A stretch of 64,000 nt of DNA from Kroppenstedtia eburnea. GTDB taxonomy: Bacteria; Bacillota; Bacilli; Thermoactinomycetales; DSM-45169. Each line of letters opens with the position of its first letter. Within the stretch, counting starts at the first letter, position 1. The stretch spans positions 1,302,001 through 1,366,000 of the forward strand of contig NZ_CP048103.1 in assembly GCF_013282215.1 (NCBI RefSeq), given 5' to 3'. Shown here piece after piece: positions 8,631-17,823 of this stretch. The position numbers were made by a program, and so were the translations under genes. The notes under the pieces were generated by a model. That model was given only the letters and a program-made list of their open reading frames with translations. It did not search any database and was not told where the DNA came from.

Positions 8631-9776
8631 TTGCTTAAGTTTGACCATGTGACCAAAGTGTATTCCGGCGGGAAAAAGGCGGTTGAGGACTTAAATCTGG
8701 AGGTTGAACAAGGAGAATTTATTGTTTTCATCGGTCCGAGCGGCTGTGGAAAAACAACCACCATGAAAATGATCAACCGTTTGATTGAGCCTTCAGAAGG
8801 AAGCATTTATATCAAGGGTGAAAACATTCTGCATAAAAATCAGGTGGAGCTCAGGCGTTCCATCGGTTATGTCATTCAACAGATTGGTCTTTTTCCTCAC
8901 ATGACGATCATGGAAAACATCGCACTGGTTCCCAAACTGTTGAAATGGCCGGAAGACCGCCGGAGTAAACGGGCTGAAGAGTTATTGAAGCTGGTCAATA
9001 TGAGTCGGGAGTATTTATACCGTTATCCTCATGAACTGAGCGGCGGCCAACAACAGCGGATCGGTGTTTTACGCGCATTGGCGGCTGATCCTCCCCTGAT
9101 TTTGATGGATGAACCCTTTGGCGCATTGGATCCGATTACCCGGGATTCCCTGCAGGAAGAGTTCAAAAATCTGCAGCAGTCCCTTGGCAAGACGATTATC
9201 TTTGTGACTCATGACATGGATGAAGCGCTGAAGTTGGCTGATCGAATTGTCATTATGCGGGGAGGGAAACTGGTTCAGGTCGGTACTCCCGATGAGATCT
9301 TGCGGAATCCCGTCAATGAATTTGTGGAAGAGTTTATCGGGAAAGAACGCTTGATCCAAGCGAGACCCAATATTCAAACCGTCGGACAGGTCATGAATCC
9401 GAATCCGGTGACGATCACGGTGGATAAGTCTTTGTCCGCATCCATCCAGTTAATGAAAGAGCGCAGAGTGGACACGCTCCTGGTGGTGGATGAACAAAAT
9501 GTACTTCAAGGATACATCGATGTGGAAATCCTGGATCGACACCGCAAAAAAGCGCAGCAGGTTGGAGATGTGTTGGAGACCCAATTTTACGCGGTTAAAA
9601 AAGGGGATTTATTGCGGGATACCATACGAAAAATCCTGAAGAGGGGGATGAAATATGTCCCCGTTGTCGACGATGAAAACCGTCTTGTCGGGATTGTGAC
9701 CAGAGCCAACCTGGTGGATATCGTCTACGATTCCATCTGGGGAGAAGAAGATGCATTCATCAACCATGATCAATAG
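8631..9776 (+). CDS. opuCA: Glycine betaine/carnitine/choline ABC transporter, ATP-binding protein (OpuCA-like)
   Basis: 381 residues. It starts at a TTG, with GGAGGT about 8 bases upstream. The ABC ATPase domain has Walker [10 protein letters not shown] (about 35-43), the signature [16 protein letters not shown], Walker [13 protein letters not shown] and the H-loop FVTHDMDEA. From about residue 255 it carries two CBS domains ([32 protein letters not shown]), which in OpuA/OpuC-type importers sense ionic strength or nucleotides. It energises uptake of osmoprotectants with OpuCB, OpuCC and OpuCD. The substrate range cannot be read from sequence. Confidence 0.94.
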   Translation: MLKFDHVTKVYSGGKKAVEDLNLEVEQGEFIVFIGPSGCGKTTTMKMINRLIEPSEGSIYIKGENILHKNQVELRRSIGYVIQQIGLFPHMTIMENIALVPKLLKWPEDRRSKRAEELLKLVNMSREYLYRYPHELSGGQQQRIGVLRALAADPPLILMDEPFGALDPITRDSLQEEFKNLQQSLGKTIIFVTHDMDEALKLADRIVIMRGGKLVQVGTPDEILRNPVNEFVEEFIGKERLIQARPNIQTVGQVMNPNPVTITVDKSLSASIQLMKERRVDTLLVVDEQNVLQGYIDVEILDRHRKKAQQVGDVLETQFYAVKKGDLLRDTIRKILKRGMKYVPVVDDENRLVGIVTRANLVDIVYDSIWGEEDAFINHDQ

Positions 9777-9793
9777 GAGGGAGGAAGCAGGGC

Positions 9794-10450
9794 ATGGAGG
9801 CTTTAAAGCAGTTTCTTGCTGAAAACGGTGACGAATTGTTGCTTAAAACATGGGAACACCTGTATATCTCCCTCATTGCGGTTCTCCTCGGCATCCTGGT
9901 GGCGATTCCTCTGGGCATCCTGCTGTCACGGGCTCCGAAGGCGGCCGGACTGGTGATGGGCATTGTGGGTGTGGTGCAAACGTTCCCCAGCCTCGCCATA
10001 TTGGCTTTTTTCATTCCTATTCTCGGAGTCGGGACGGTTCCTGCGATTGTGGCATTATTTCTTTATTCGGTTTTGCCTATTTTGCGGAACACCTATACCG
10101 GGATCCGAGGGGTGAACCAAGGATTGCTGGAGGCTGGCCGGGGAATGGGCATGACTGGCTGGCAACGGATTCGCTATGTTGAGGTTCCGCTGGCGATGCC
10201 GATCATTATGGCCGGGATCCGATTGTCAACGGTCTATCTGATCGGTTGGGCGACCTTGGCCTCTTTTATCGGGGCGGGGGGACTGGGGGATTTTATCTTT
10301 AACGGGTTGAATCTGTTCCGAACCGACTACATTGTTGCCGGAGCGGTCCCGGTCACTCTGTTGGCCCTCGTCACCGATTTTTTCCTCGGCCTGCTGGAAA
10401 AATGGGTCACGCCCAAAGGGATCAGAGATTCAAAAGAAGCCGTCGTCTAG
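9794..10450 (+). CDS. opuCB: Compatible-solute ABC transporter permease (OpuCB-like)
   Basis: 218 residues with about five membrane helices and the BPD-transporter EAA-type loop ([20 protein letters not shown]), which contacts the ATPase. It starts 17 bases after opuCA with GGAGGGAGG upstream. It is paralogous to OpuCD at 11752. Downstream the operon is interrupted by 363 bases holding a repeat element before opuCC. Confidence 0.93.
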   Translation: MEALKQFLAENGDELLLKTWEHLYISLIAVLLGILVAIPLGILLSRAPKAAGLVMGIVGVVQTFPSLAILAFFIPILGVGTVPAIVALFLYSVLPILRNTYTGIRGVNQGLLEAGRGMGMTGWQRIRYVEVPLAMPIIMAGIRLSTVYLIGWATLASFIGAGGLGDFIFNGLNLFRTDYIVAGAVPVTLLALVTDFFLGLLEKWVTPKGIRDSKEAVV

Positions 10451-10455
10451 AAGCA

Positions 10456-10785
10456 TTGTGAAAAAGTCGTTCATACCCATAGGGCACAAGTCTCGCCAGG
10501 GTGGCTATCGTCCCCGGTCTCGCTATGCACTCACCAGCACAAGTCTCGCCAGGGTGCTTTCGCCCCCGGTCTCGCTATGCACTCACCAGTACAAGTCTCG
10601 CCAGGGGGCTATCGCCCCCGGTCTCGCTATGCACTCACCAGTACAAGTCTCGCCAGGGGGCTATCGCCCCCGGTCTCGCTATGCAGGGAGGGTTGGGTTT
10701 CACATGGAGTGATTTTGGATCGTAAGAACAACGAAAACGACATGTGAAACCCAACCCCGACCGGCTATGAACGTATATATCACAA
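10456..10785 (+). repeat. Dispersed inverted-repeat element, copy 2, with a four-unit hairpin array
   Basis: It is bounded by ATTGTGA (10455-10461) and TCACAA (10780-10785). The left arm GTGAAAAAGTCGTTCATACC leads into a tandem array (10486-10684), then the large palindrome GGGTTGGGTTTCACATG (10690) ... CATGTGAAACCCAACCC (10741-10757), a perfect 17-bp inverted repeat here. It lies between opuCB and opuCC, inside the operon. Confidence 0.88.
10486..10684 (+). repeat. Tandem array of a 52-53 bp hairpin unit (3.8 copies)
   Basis: Units begin at 10486, 10539, 10591 and 10643, each starting ACAAGTCTCGCCAGG and ending CGGTCTCGCTATGCAC plus a TCACCAG linker; the last is cut short. Each unit has a hairpin of the form GGGGGCTATCGCCCCC. 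The arms vary between units (GGGTGGC/GTCCCC, GGGTGC/GCCCCC, GGGGGC/GCCCCC), and the single unit at 37130 has a compensated GGGTGC/GCACCC pair. There are no unique spacers, so this is not a CRISPR. Confidence 0.9.
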
Positions 10786-10810
10786 CACTTCCAGAGAGGA
10801 GGGAGCATAA

Positions 10811-11746
<936 letters not shown>

Positions 11747-11751
11747 GGCTT

Positions 11752-12426
11752 TTGGAAACGATACAAGGAGTGTGGACCTATTACACCCAGAACGCGGGGT
11801 ACGTGTGGGACCAATTTTACCGGCATTTTCTGATGTCCGCATACGGGGTTTTATTTGCGGCCATCGTGGCCATTCCCGTGGGAATCTTGATTGCCCGTTA
11901 TCATCGGTTGAGCGGCTGGGTTTTGTCCTTGGCCAATATTATTCAAACCGTTCCGGCGTTGGCGATGTTGGCCATTCTGATGCTGGTGATGGGCTTGGGA
12001 GCCAACACCGTGGTGGTTGCACTCTTTTTGTACTCGCTGTTGCCGATTATTAAAAACACCTACACAGGGATCCGCAATGTGGACAATACCCTGTTGGAGT
12101 CAGGAGAAGCGATGGGCATGACCAAGTTCCAAATCCTGCGGATGGTGGAATTGCCCCTGTCTCTCTCCGTCATCATGGCCGGTCTCCGGACCGCCCTCGT
12201 AATCGCCATCGGGATTGCCACGGTGGGAACGTTTATCGGAGGCGGGGGTCTGGGTTCAATTATCGTCCGGGGGACAAATGCGACAGACGGTACAGTCATC
12301 ATCCTGGCAGGAGCCATCCCCACCGCCTTGATGGCAGTGGTGGCGGATCTCGTTATGGGTTGGCTGGAGCGTTGGCTGTCGCCGGTGGACGCAAAAGCCA
12401 TGAGGAGAATCAAGGCATCCGCTTGA
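11752..12426 (+). CDS. opuCD: Compatible-solute ABC transporter permease (OpuCD-like)
   Basis: About 224 residues and five to six membrane helices, with the permease loop LLESGEAMGMTKFQILRMVE. The TTG at 11752 is chosen because GGGAGGTG (11738-11744) lies 7 bases upstream. The in-frame GTG at 11743 is itself part of that ribosome site and overlaps the opuCC stop. It is the last gene of the operon, followed by a terminator. Confidence 0.92.
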   Translation: METIQGVWTYYTQNAGYVWDQFYRHFLMSAYGVLFAAIVAIPVGILIARYHRLSGWVLSLANIIQTVPALAMLAILMLVMGLGANTVVVALFLYSLLPIIKNTYTGIRNVDNTLLESGEAMGMTKFQILRMVELPLSLSVIMAGLRTALVIAIGIATVGTFIGGGGLGSIIVRGTNATDGTVIILAGAIPTALMAVVADLVMGWLERWLSPVDAKAMRRIKASA

Positions 12427-12456
12427 TGGTAATAAAGTTATGTGCATGTCCATACT

Positions 12457-12482
12457 ACAACCCCAAACAGGGGTTGTTTTTG
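12457..12482 (+). terminator. Terminator of the opuC operon
   Basis: ACAACCCC / GGGGTTGT stem with an AAACA loop and a TTTT tail, about 30 bases after opuCD. Confidence 0.88.
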
Positions 12483-12654
12483 CCGGAAAAGTCATTTGGC
12501 AATGAGACAGATCGCCAGAAGCGCTGTGATTGAGTGCTGGCCGGAACGGTTGGGATTGGGCTAAACATTCCGCTTCAGGTGTTCTGATGAGCCAAAGACG
12601 CTCCATACCAAACCACCCTTAGATTCCGCGCTGGTCACCGAGCTCATGCTGAGG

Positions 12655-12868
12655 GGTTGGCGTAGGCGCCGGGGCTGAAGAAAAAGACGACAGCAGAACC
12701 CAAACCACCCACCTGGACGAAACAGCAACAGGAACAGAATGTCCGACTGAATCCCGCGCCGAAGCCTGAAGACGACATTCATCGGGTCAAGGTGGACGGC
12801 AAACAGGGGAGCGTACCGGGAAGATCCAAAATGTCGTGAATGCAGTCAAAAAGGGGTTGAAAAATTGA
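12655..12868 (+). pseudogene. Frameshifted gene remnant, possibly a cell-wall amidase tail
   Basis: Three short in-phase pieces can be joined by single-base shifts: TTAEPKPPTWTKQQQEQNVR, then PEDDIHRVKVDGKQ, then GAYREDP, then NVVNAVKKGLKN and a stop at 12866-12868. The composite resembles the C-terminal repeat of some phage-type N-acetylmuramoyl-alanine amidases (VKVDGKQxGAY), but I am not certain. A terminator follows at 12889. No intact start or catalytic domain is visible upstream. Confidence 0.3.
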
Positions 12869-12888
12869 AAAGGTGAAATGAGAACAGC

Positions 12889-12916
12889 CGGGTGGGAGTG
12901 ATCCCTACCCGGTTTT
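12889..12916 (+). terminator. Intrinsic terminator
   Basis: GCCGGGTGGG and CCCTACCCGG form the stem, followed by TTTT. It lies just after the amidase-like remnant, supporting the idea that a gene once ended here. Confidence 0.8.
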
Positions 12917-13075
12917 CCTCATAGATATGTTAGAAAGGGAGACTTGATGAGGGAGTGGCTTCGCTCAAGATAAGCATCCGGGATGCATGAAGCAAGTTCT
13001 TGTTTGAGCGGACGCGGCGTCGTCCGATGATTTTGCCAATTATTATGGAAGTATAATCAGATCTAAACCGTACAG

Positions 13076-13114
13076 AAAGCCGCGGCCTTTGAGATATCAG
13101 AGGTGCGGCTTTTT
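13076..13114 (+). terminator. Intrinsic terminator-like hairpin
   Basis: AAGCCGCGGCCTTTGA pairs with TCAGAGGTGCGGCT and is followed by TTTTT on the plus strand. No plus-strand gene is seen immediately upstream, so its role is unclear. Confidence 0.6.
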
Positions 13115-13222
13115 CATTCCCCTTTTTGGAATCTTGCCAAAGTAATGTTGATTGGGATATCGAAGTGTTGAGCAATCCAAGGCTATTGGTATGTCAGGAT
13201 GTTTCTCTTTGCTGTGATATGT

Positions 13223-13803
13223 TTATTCCCATATTTCCAGTTTTACTTGAATCGCATCATATTGCTTCCCATTTTCGTCCAGTTTATACAGGACAGCATA
13301 AGCGAGCCCTTCTTTCGGCGGACGGGAGGGAAGGGAAATGGAAAATGTAATATGTTCAGGCCGGTATGAAGCTTCTGGCGGTAAAGAGACTTCGCGCTTT
13401 TTGATCACTTCATGTTTGCCGTTCGAATCCACCACAATGAGATCATAGTAAAATCTATATTCAGGCGGACAGGTAATGGTCAGATCGATAGTATATTTCC
13501 CATTGGAGCCTTTTGTGTGATGGTCGACAAAGGTTAAATTTTTTTCATGTTCCTGAACGGAATGACGCCACCAGGGATAATTCTCCTTTTTATTCGGGTG
13601 GAGGAGGGGTTCGTTGCGGTCTGATCTTCATGCTCCTCGGTTGCTGTCTGATCTTCACTCTCCTGATCATTTGAAGATTCCGCATTGGTTGGTTGCTCTT
13701 GTTTCGGTTTGTGCGAATCACCATCCCCGTTTGAGTTCATGCAACCGGCCAACAATAAGGTTATCAGTAATGATAAACAAATTTTTTGCAACATGTACAC
13801 CAA
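13223..13803 (-). pseudogene. Small secreted lipoprotein gene with a frameshift
   Basis: The N-terminal piece (13803 down to about 13600) has a lipoprotein signal, LSLLITLLLAGC, followed by a low-complexity Asn/Gln/Glu/Thr linker (ESEDQTATEEHEDQTAT). Around 13590-13605 the frame changes. The sequence then continues NKKENYPWWRHSVQEHEKNL, TIDLTITCPPEYRFYYD and a beta-rich tail ending in QVKLEIWE at 13223. The two frames join into one protein of about 190 residues, so a one-base indel is the simplest reading. The function is unknown; the tail looks like an extracellular beta-sandwich. It stands alone on the minus strand. Confidence 0.65.
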
Positions 13804-14210
13804 CCTTTTTTGTCTTATTTGCCATATCCAGTTTCAATTCCTAATAGGACGTTTAAAACCTATAAAATTTACAAGACGAAGCCAACATTATCACAATGGT
13901 TTTTGCAAATCAAGTGTCATTGGCTTTGGCACAAAAGCATCTAAACAGAGGATATTCCAATATGCCCTGTATAACCTTTTGGAATTTCCGTTTTTAAATT
14001 TGTTGTCGGTCTCCGGTTTTTTTACGCTACTGGAGGTCGAACGAAGACAGTTTGCTCACACGTCCTTACAACGACAGGGCATGTCTCCATTTTCTGAACC
14101 TCTTCAACCATCGATTCTCTACATCTTTTCTTCAGTTCGTGAAGGTACTGAAGAAATTTGATAAGGGATTATAGATCATCTGTGGAGAATTATACATTGA
14201 ATATTAAATA
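13804..14210. other. Intergenic region, nothing recognised
   Basis: About 400 bases of mixed composition between the lipoprotein and the aminopeptidase. The long plus-strand ORF here has no ribosome site or family similarity. I see no RNA or repeat. Confidence 0.4.
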
Positions 14211-14227
14211 ACCGAGGTGAGGCAGTC

Positions 14228-15074
14228 TTGAAAATTTACATTTCCGCCGATATGGAGGGAATCTCCGGTGTGGCGGCTAACATGCAGCTGAAGAAGGAGA
14301 GCGAGTACCAGCGGTTTCGGCGGCTGATGACCGCTGATGTCAATGCAGCGATCAAAGGGGCTTTTGCCGGAGGAGCGACAGAGGTAGTCGTCTGTGACGG
14401 TCATGGCAATATGTCCAATATCCTGATTGAGGAACTGGACCCCCGGGCACAGCTGATCTCAGGGAACAATCGGGTGATGTGTCAGATGGAGGGGATAGAT
14501 GACTCCTTCGCCGGGGTATTCTTCGTCGGATACCACGGCCGGGAGGGGGGATCGGAACGGGGGGTGATCAATCACACCTTATCGGGGCAGTGTTGCCGAG
14601 ATTCGCATCAATGGGCAGCCTGTCGGTGAGGCGGAGATGAACGCTGGTGTGGCCGGTTTCCACAGGGTGCCCGTTCTGCTCGTCACCGGGGATGATGTGG
14701 TTGTCGAGGAGGTGCGGCGGTTTGCTCCCGGGGTCCACACAGCTGTGGTCAAGGTGGGGGTGGATCGTCTGGCGGCCCGGCTTCTTCCTCTGAAGGAGGC
14801 CCGTCAGATGATTCGTCGGCAGGCGGAGGCAGCGGTGAGAGGAAGGAAGTGGATCCAGCCTTGGGTCGTGGAGGGGCCGGTCACTTACGAGATCGATTTT
14901 CACGGGACCAACCAAGCGTTGATGACGACCACGATCCCGGGAGTGGATCTGATCGGTCCCAAGACGATCCGTTTCACTGCCGGAGATTGCATTACCGCCT
15001 ACAAGCAGATGTGGGCCTGCGTGATCATCGGGATGGCGGCCACGCGGGGTGTTCTCGGAGAGGTGAACGCTTGA
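14228..15074 (+). pseudogene. M55-family D-aminopeptidase (DppA-like) with a +1 frameshift
   Basis: The N-terminal half (TTG start at 14228 behind GAGGTGAGG) carries the zinc ligands of DppA at matching positions: D8 and E10 in ISADMEG, H59 in CDGHGNM and H103 in GYHGREGG. At GGGG (14584-14587) the frame shifts. Removing one G gives TLSGSVAEIRINGQPVGEAE, which restores the conserved segment with the last glutamate ligand and joins the C-terminal half to the stop at 15074. The intact protein would be about 282 residues. DppA hydrolyses D-amino-acid-containing peptides. The defect is either a true frameshift or a homopolymer sequencing error. Confidence 0.85.
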
Positions 15075-15231
15075 GAGGCTAGTATGCCGTCCATTTTCAA
15101 AGAGATACCCAATCGGTGGATGTCTTTTTTGCACATTCTAGGACGGAAGCCCCCATCCTTACTTCCCTTATAAAAAGGCTCTCTTTTGATGAAAAGAATT
15201 TCCGGTGTTTTTTTATCAAAACAAAGAAAGG

Positions 15232-15258
15232 GATCCACATCCGTTGAGGATGTGGATC
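15232..15258 (+). terminator. Palindrome just upstream of the intron fragment
   Basis: GATCCACATCC and GGATGTGGATC form an 11-bp stem with a GTTGA loop. There is no good T-run, but group IIC introns are known to insert directly after such terminator-like palindromes, and the intron fragment begins five bases later. Confidence 0.6.
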
Positions 15259-15262
15259 TGAT

Positions 15263-15457
15263 GCGCGCCCGGCATGGGCACGTTCTATAGCGTGAAAGTC
15301 CCGAGCGGTGAAGGCAGCAGTAGCCGTTAGCTGAAGGTAAGGGTGTCCACGGCGACGTGGAATCTGAAGGAAGCCGGCGGCAAACCTCTGACAGGAACCT
15401 CATCAGGCGGTCCCTGCTTGGATGAGTCTGCATCACAAGACAAAGTCCTTGCTGCCA
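15263..15457 (+). mobile_element. Truncated group IIC intron (domain I only)
   Basis: The start GCGCGCCCGGCATGGGC, then TCTATAGCGTGAAAGTCCCG, GTGAAGGCAG, AAGGGTGTCC, GGAATCTGAAGGAAGC, GGCAAACCTC and GGATGAGTCTGCATCACAAG match, in order, the 5' domain I of bacterial group IIC introns of the Oceanobacillus iheyensis type. After about 195 bases the similarity stops at CAAAGTCCTTGCTGCC. The rest of the ribozyme, the reverse transcriptase and domains V-VI are absent. It cannot splice or move on its own. Confidence 0.85.
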
Positions 15458-16028
15458 ACTTCTCCAATACCTGATTGCGGATTTGATCTTCCTTCGGCGG
15501 GATCTCCACATACTTTCAATTGCTTGCCCTCGATAGATACCCATAATCAAACCCTTCCTCTTTTTTTTATCGCTCGGTTGTCCCGGCCCTCCAATGATCC
15601 CGTAACCCTTGTCTCGTTTACCTGAGGTTTGCCAGCCAATAAGGGAGTTATTCGGTTCAGTAGACCGATTTTTTCCTGTCCTTTTGTTAAAACCGAAATG
15701 GGTTTTATCCATACTTATTCCGCTCCACTAAGGTGCTTTCATAATACTGGAAAGAAGTTTAACTGTCTTTCTATCATATGAAAAGTCGGAAAAGGCCTTG
15801 GCTACTTGGACAACGCTATATAAACAGGGTTAAAAGTTCCATAAAGGAGATCATCGAGATGGAGTGGTACAAAAATAAAACACGGGCAGACCCGCAAATG
15901 ATTGGCATGAATCATTTCAGAGTCCGCTCCGAGAATGAATCAAGTGGCCCGGAGTTTTCCCTGTCCTCACTTTTCCTTATAAATAGCTCTCTTTTGATGC
16001 ACCATATCACGTAAACACTGTGAAAGGG
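15458..16028. other. Unassigned region between the intron fragment and hsp20
   Basis: On the minus strand an ATG at 15712, behind GTGGAGCGG, opens a basic N-terminus (MDKTHFGFNKRTGKNRST) that runs into the intron sequence. It could be the start of a gene truncated by the intron debris, but I do not recognise it. On the plus strand a short frame at 15859 (MEWYKNKTRADPQM) follows AAAGGAG. A roughly 30-base motif around CTTATAAATAGCTCTCTTTTG (15967-15997) repeats one at 15159-15190. Confidence 0.35.
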
Positions 16029-16040
16029 ATGTGTGTAGAT

Positions 16041-16493
16041 ATGGGCTTTTTGGAGCGCTATGAAGGTCATCACGATCCAGTGACCCGGTTTCGACATGAG
16101 TTGGACCGTTCATTTCAGCGTTTTTTCAATGAACCGCTGTTTCCCGGAGAAGAGTTTGGGAGGCAGAGGTTCCTGCCGGCTTTGAATGTGGAAGAGAAGG
16201 CGGATCACTATGTCATCCAAGCTGAGATGCCGGGAATGGAGCCGGATGACATAGAAATTGAGGTCCAGGGGAACACTCTGGTGATCCGGGGGGAACGGAG
16301 GGAGGAACGAAAAGAAGACAGCCGTTACCACTTGGTGGAAAGCCGTTACGGCACCTTTCAGCGATCCTTCCCTTTGCCGGACAATGTAGATGTGGAAGGA
16401 ATCACCGCCGATGCGAAGAACGGGGTTCTTTTTATCCGTGTGCCGAAAGATCAGTCACGGGAGCCGCGGAGGATTCAGATTAACAGACACTGA
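16041..16493 (+). CDS. Small heat shock protein, Hsp20/alpha-crystallin family
   Basis: About 150 residues. An N-terminal arm is followed by the alpha-crystallin domain (ALNVEEKADHYVIQAEMPGM, VIRGERREE, FQRSFPLPDNVDVEGITADA, NGVLFIRVPK) and a short tail with IQI, a typical IxI oligomerisation motif. It binds unfolding proteins under heat stress without ATP. ATG 16041 is preferred, as translation then begins MGFLERYE; in-frame GTG 16020 and ATG 16029 are alternatives. No CIRCE element was seen. A terminator follows. Confidence 0.92.
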   Translation: MGFLERYEGHHDPVTRFRHELDRSFQRFFNEPLFPGEEFGRQRFLPALNVEEKADHYVIQAEMPGMEPDDIEIEVQGNTLVIRGERREERKEDSRYHLVESRYGTFQRSFPLPDNVDVEGITADAKNGVLFIRVPKDQSREPRRIQINRH

Positions 16494-16527
16494 AAGCCAG
16501 AAAGTGGATGGTTGAGGGAGTCATCGC

Positions 16528-16578
16528 GAGACCCGGAGCGAAGCGAACCAGGCGTGGCTTGTGCCTGTGAGTGAAATC
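16528..16578 (-). repeat. Diverged solitary copy of the 52-bp hairpin unit, opposite orientation
   Basis: GCGAGACCCGGAGCGAAGCG, CCAGGCGTGGCTTGTGCC and TGTGAGTGAA follow, in order and spacing, the reverse complement of the tandem unit at 10486-10684 at roughly 70 percent identity. The hairpin arms have decayed. It is not attached to the large palindrome. Confidence 0.4.
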
Positions 16579-16579
16579 G

Positions 16580-16634
16580 GAGCGTGGGTGAACACGATCT
16601 CCCCATCCAAAATGTGGTTCATCAATAACCCTGA
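16580..16634 (+). repeat. Dispersed repeat shared with 36835-36889
   Basis: The stretch from GAGCGTGGGTGAACACGATC to CATCAATAACCCTGA aligns with GGCGTGGTAGAATACGATCT to AATCAACACACCTGA at 36835-36889, at roughly 80 percent identity. Both copies are downstream of a gene. The function is unknown. Confidence 0.5.
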
Positions 16635-16664
16635 TCGCAATCCAATCTGGATTGCGATCTTTAT
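16633..16664 (+). terminator. Terminator of hsp20
   Basis: GATCGCAATCC / GGATTGCGATC stem followed by TTTATT, about 140 bases after the hsp20 stop. Confidence 0.75.
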
Positions 16665-16723
16665 TGTGAATTCAAGGTGTGGGCATGAGGTTCGGGAAAG
16701 ATCCACAATCCTGTCACGGAGAA

Positions 16724-16752
16724 AAAAACAAAAAAACCCGTCGCAGACGGGT
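16724..16752 (-). terminator. Terminator of trhO
   Basis: On the minus strand ACCCGTC TGC GACGGGT is followed by a run of seven T. It lies 13 bases after the trhO stop. Confidence 0.9.
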
Positions 16753-16764
16753 GAAATGGCATGT

Positions 16765-17670
16765 TCAGGCAGGTGAGTTGATCCTGCAGGAGGGGGAACA
16801 AAAACCCCGGTGTTCCTCTTCGCAATCCGGGCAACACAGGTGAAGCCGGTGGCAGCGGTCGTTGGCGCAGTTGATGTATTGCTCTGTCGGCTCGCCACAG
16901 TGGAAACATTTGCCGACGATAGTCTCTTCCACCCGGTTGACCGGCACGGACAGGCGTTCATCAAAGACGAAGCATTTACCGTCGAAGCCATCCCCTTTCA
17001 CTTCCGGATCCTTGCCGTAGGTGACGATTCCGCCCTCCAGCTGGGCCACATCACGGAACCCCTCTTCCAGCATGAAGGCTGTCAACTTCTCGCAACGGAT
17101 TCCTCCGGTGCAGTAGGTGAGGATTTTATTATCTTTGTATGAGGACAGATTTTTCCGAATCCAATCGGGGAACTCCCGGAAGGAACGGACATCGGGGCGG
17201 ATGGCGTTTTTGAAATGACCGAGGTCATACTCATAACCGGTGCGGCCGTCCAGGATCAGTACATCATCTTCCTGCATCGCTTCCCGGAATTGTTTGGGTG
17301 TCAGGCGTGTTCCCGATTTTTGGTTGGGGTCGAGCTCCTTTTCGACACGGAAGGTGACCAATTCCGGTTTGTGGCGGACATGCATCTTTTTAAAAGCGTG
17401 TCCGTCGTGGGGATCCACTTTGAAAACCATCTTGCGGAACCGGGGATCTGCGTGCATCGTCTCCATATAAGTTTTCGTGGCAGGAACGGTTCCGGAAAGG
17501 GTACCGTTGATCCCCTCTTCCGCCACCAGGATGCGCCCCTTCAGGCCCAGTTCCCGGCAGAAAGCGAGATGTTCCTGGGCAAAGTTTTGTGGATCTTTGA
17601 TAGGGACGTATTGGTAATATAATAAAACCTGATAAGCTTCTTCGGAAGCTCTTCGGTTGGGATTCGACAC
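16765..17670 (-). CDS. trhO: tRNA uridine(34) hydroxylase TrhO (rhodanese family, YceA-like)
   Basis: About 301 residues. It has an N-terminal acylphosphatase-like UPF0176 region (LVAEEGINGTLSG), then a rhodanese domain with the active-site loop CTGGIRCEK, then a Cys-rich C-terminus (CFHCGEP, CCPDCEEEH, FCSPSC) that probably binds zinc. The family makes 5-hydroxyuridine at position 34 of tRNAs using oxygen. The GTG at 17670 is favoured because AAAGGGAG lies 8 bases upstream; the GTG at 17679 overlaps that site. It is a single gene with its own terminator. Confidence 0.93.
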   Translation of the reverse strand: MSNPNRRASEEAYQVLLYYQYVPIKDPQNFAQEHLAFCRELGLKGRILVAEEGINGTLSGTVPATKTYMETMHADPRFRKMVFKVDPHDGHAFKKMHVRHKPELVTFRVEKELDPNQKSGTRLTPKQFREAMQEDDVLILDGRTGYEYDLGHFKNAIRPDVRSFREFPDWIRKNLSSYKDNKILTYCTGGIRCEKLTAFMLEEGFRDVAQLEGGIVTYGKDPEVKGDGFDGKCFVFDERLSVPVNRVEETIVGKCFHCGEPTEQYINCANDRCHRLHLCCPDCEEEHRGFCSPSCRINSPA

Positions 17671-17823
17671 GTGATTCACTCCCTTTCACCAATCCCCCTA
17701 GGTGTTTCCCGGGTGGGATCACAGGCTTTTCTCATCTATTTTACACCATGATCCCCTCTGGAGGGGAAACTATAAAAGGTCTCTTTCAAGCAATTTTCCT
17801 GTTGTCAAAAGGAGGGTGAAGCT

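Noticed and set aside
10486-10684. Regular 52-53 bp tandem repeats as a CRISPR array
   Set aside because: There are no unique spacers: the whole unit repeats, each unit is a hairpin, and no cas genes are present.
10332-10725. ORFs running through the tandem array
   Set aside because: They are periodic translations of the repeat itself, with no ribosome site, and the unit appears elsewhere outside any frame.
14999-15712. 237-codon minus-strand ORF
   Set aside because: Most of it is antisense to the group II intron fragment and to the aminopeptidase gene. Only its first about 80 codons could be real, and they are unrecognised.
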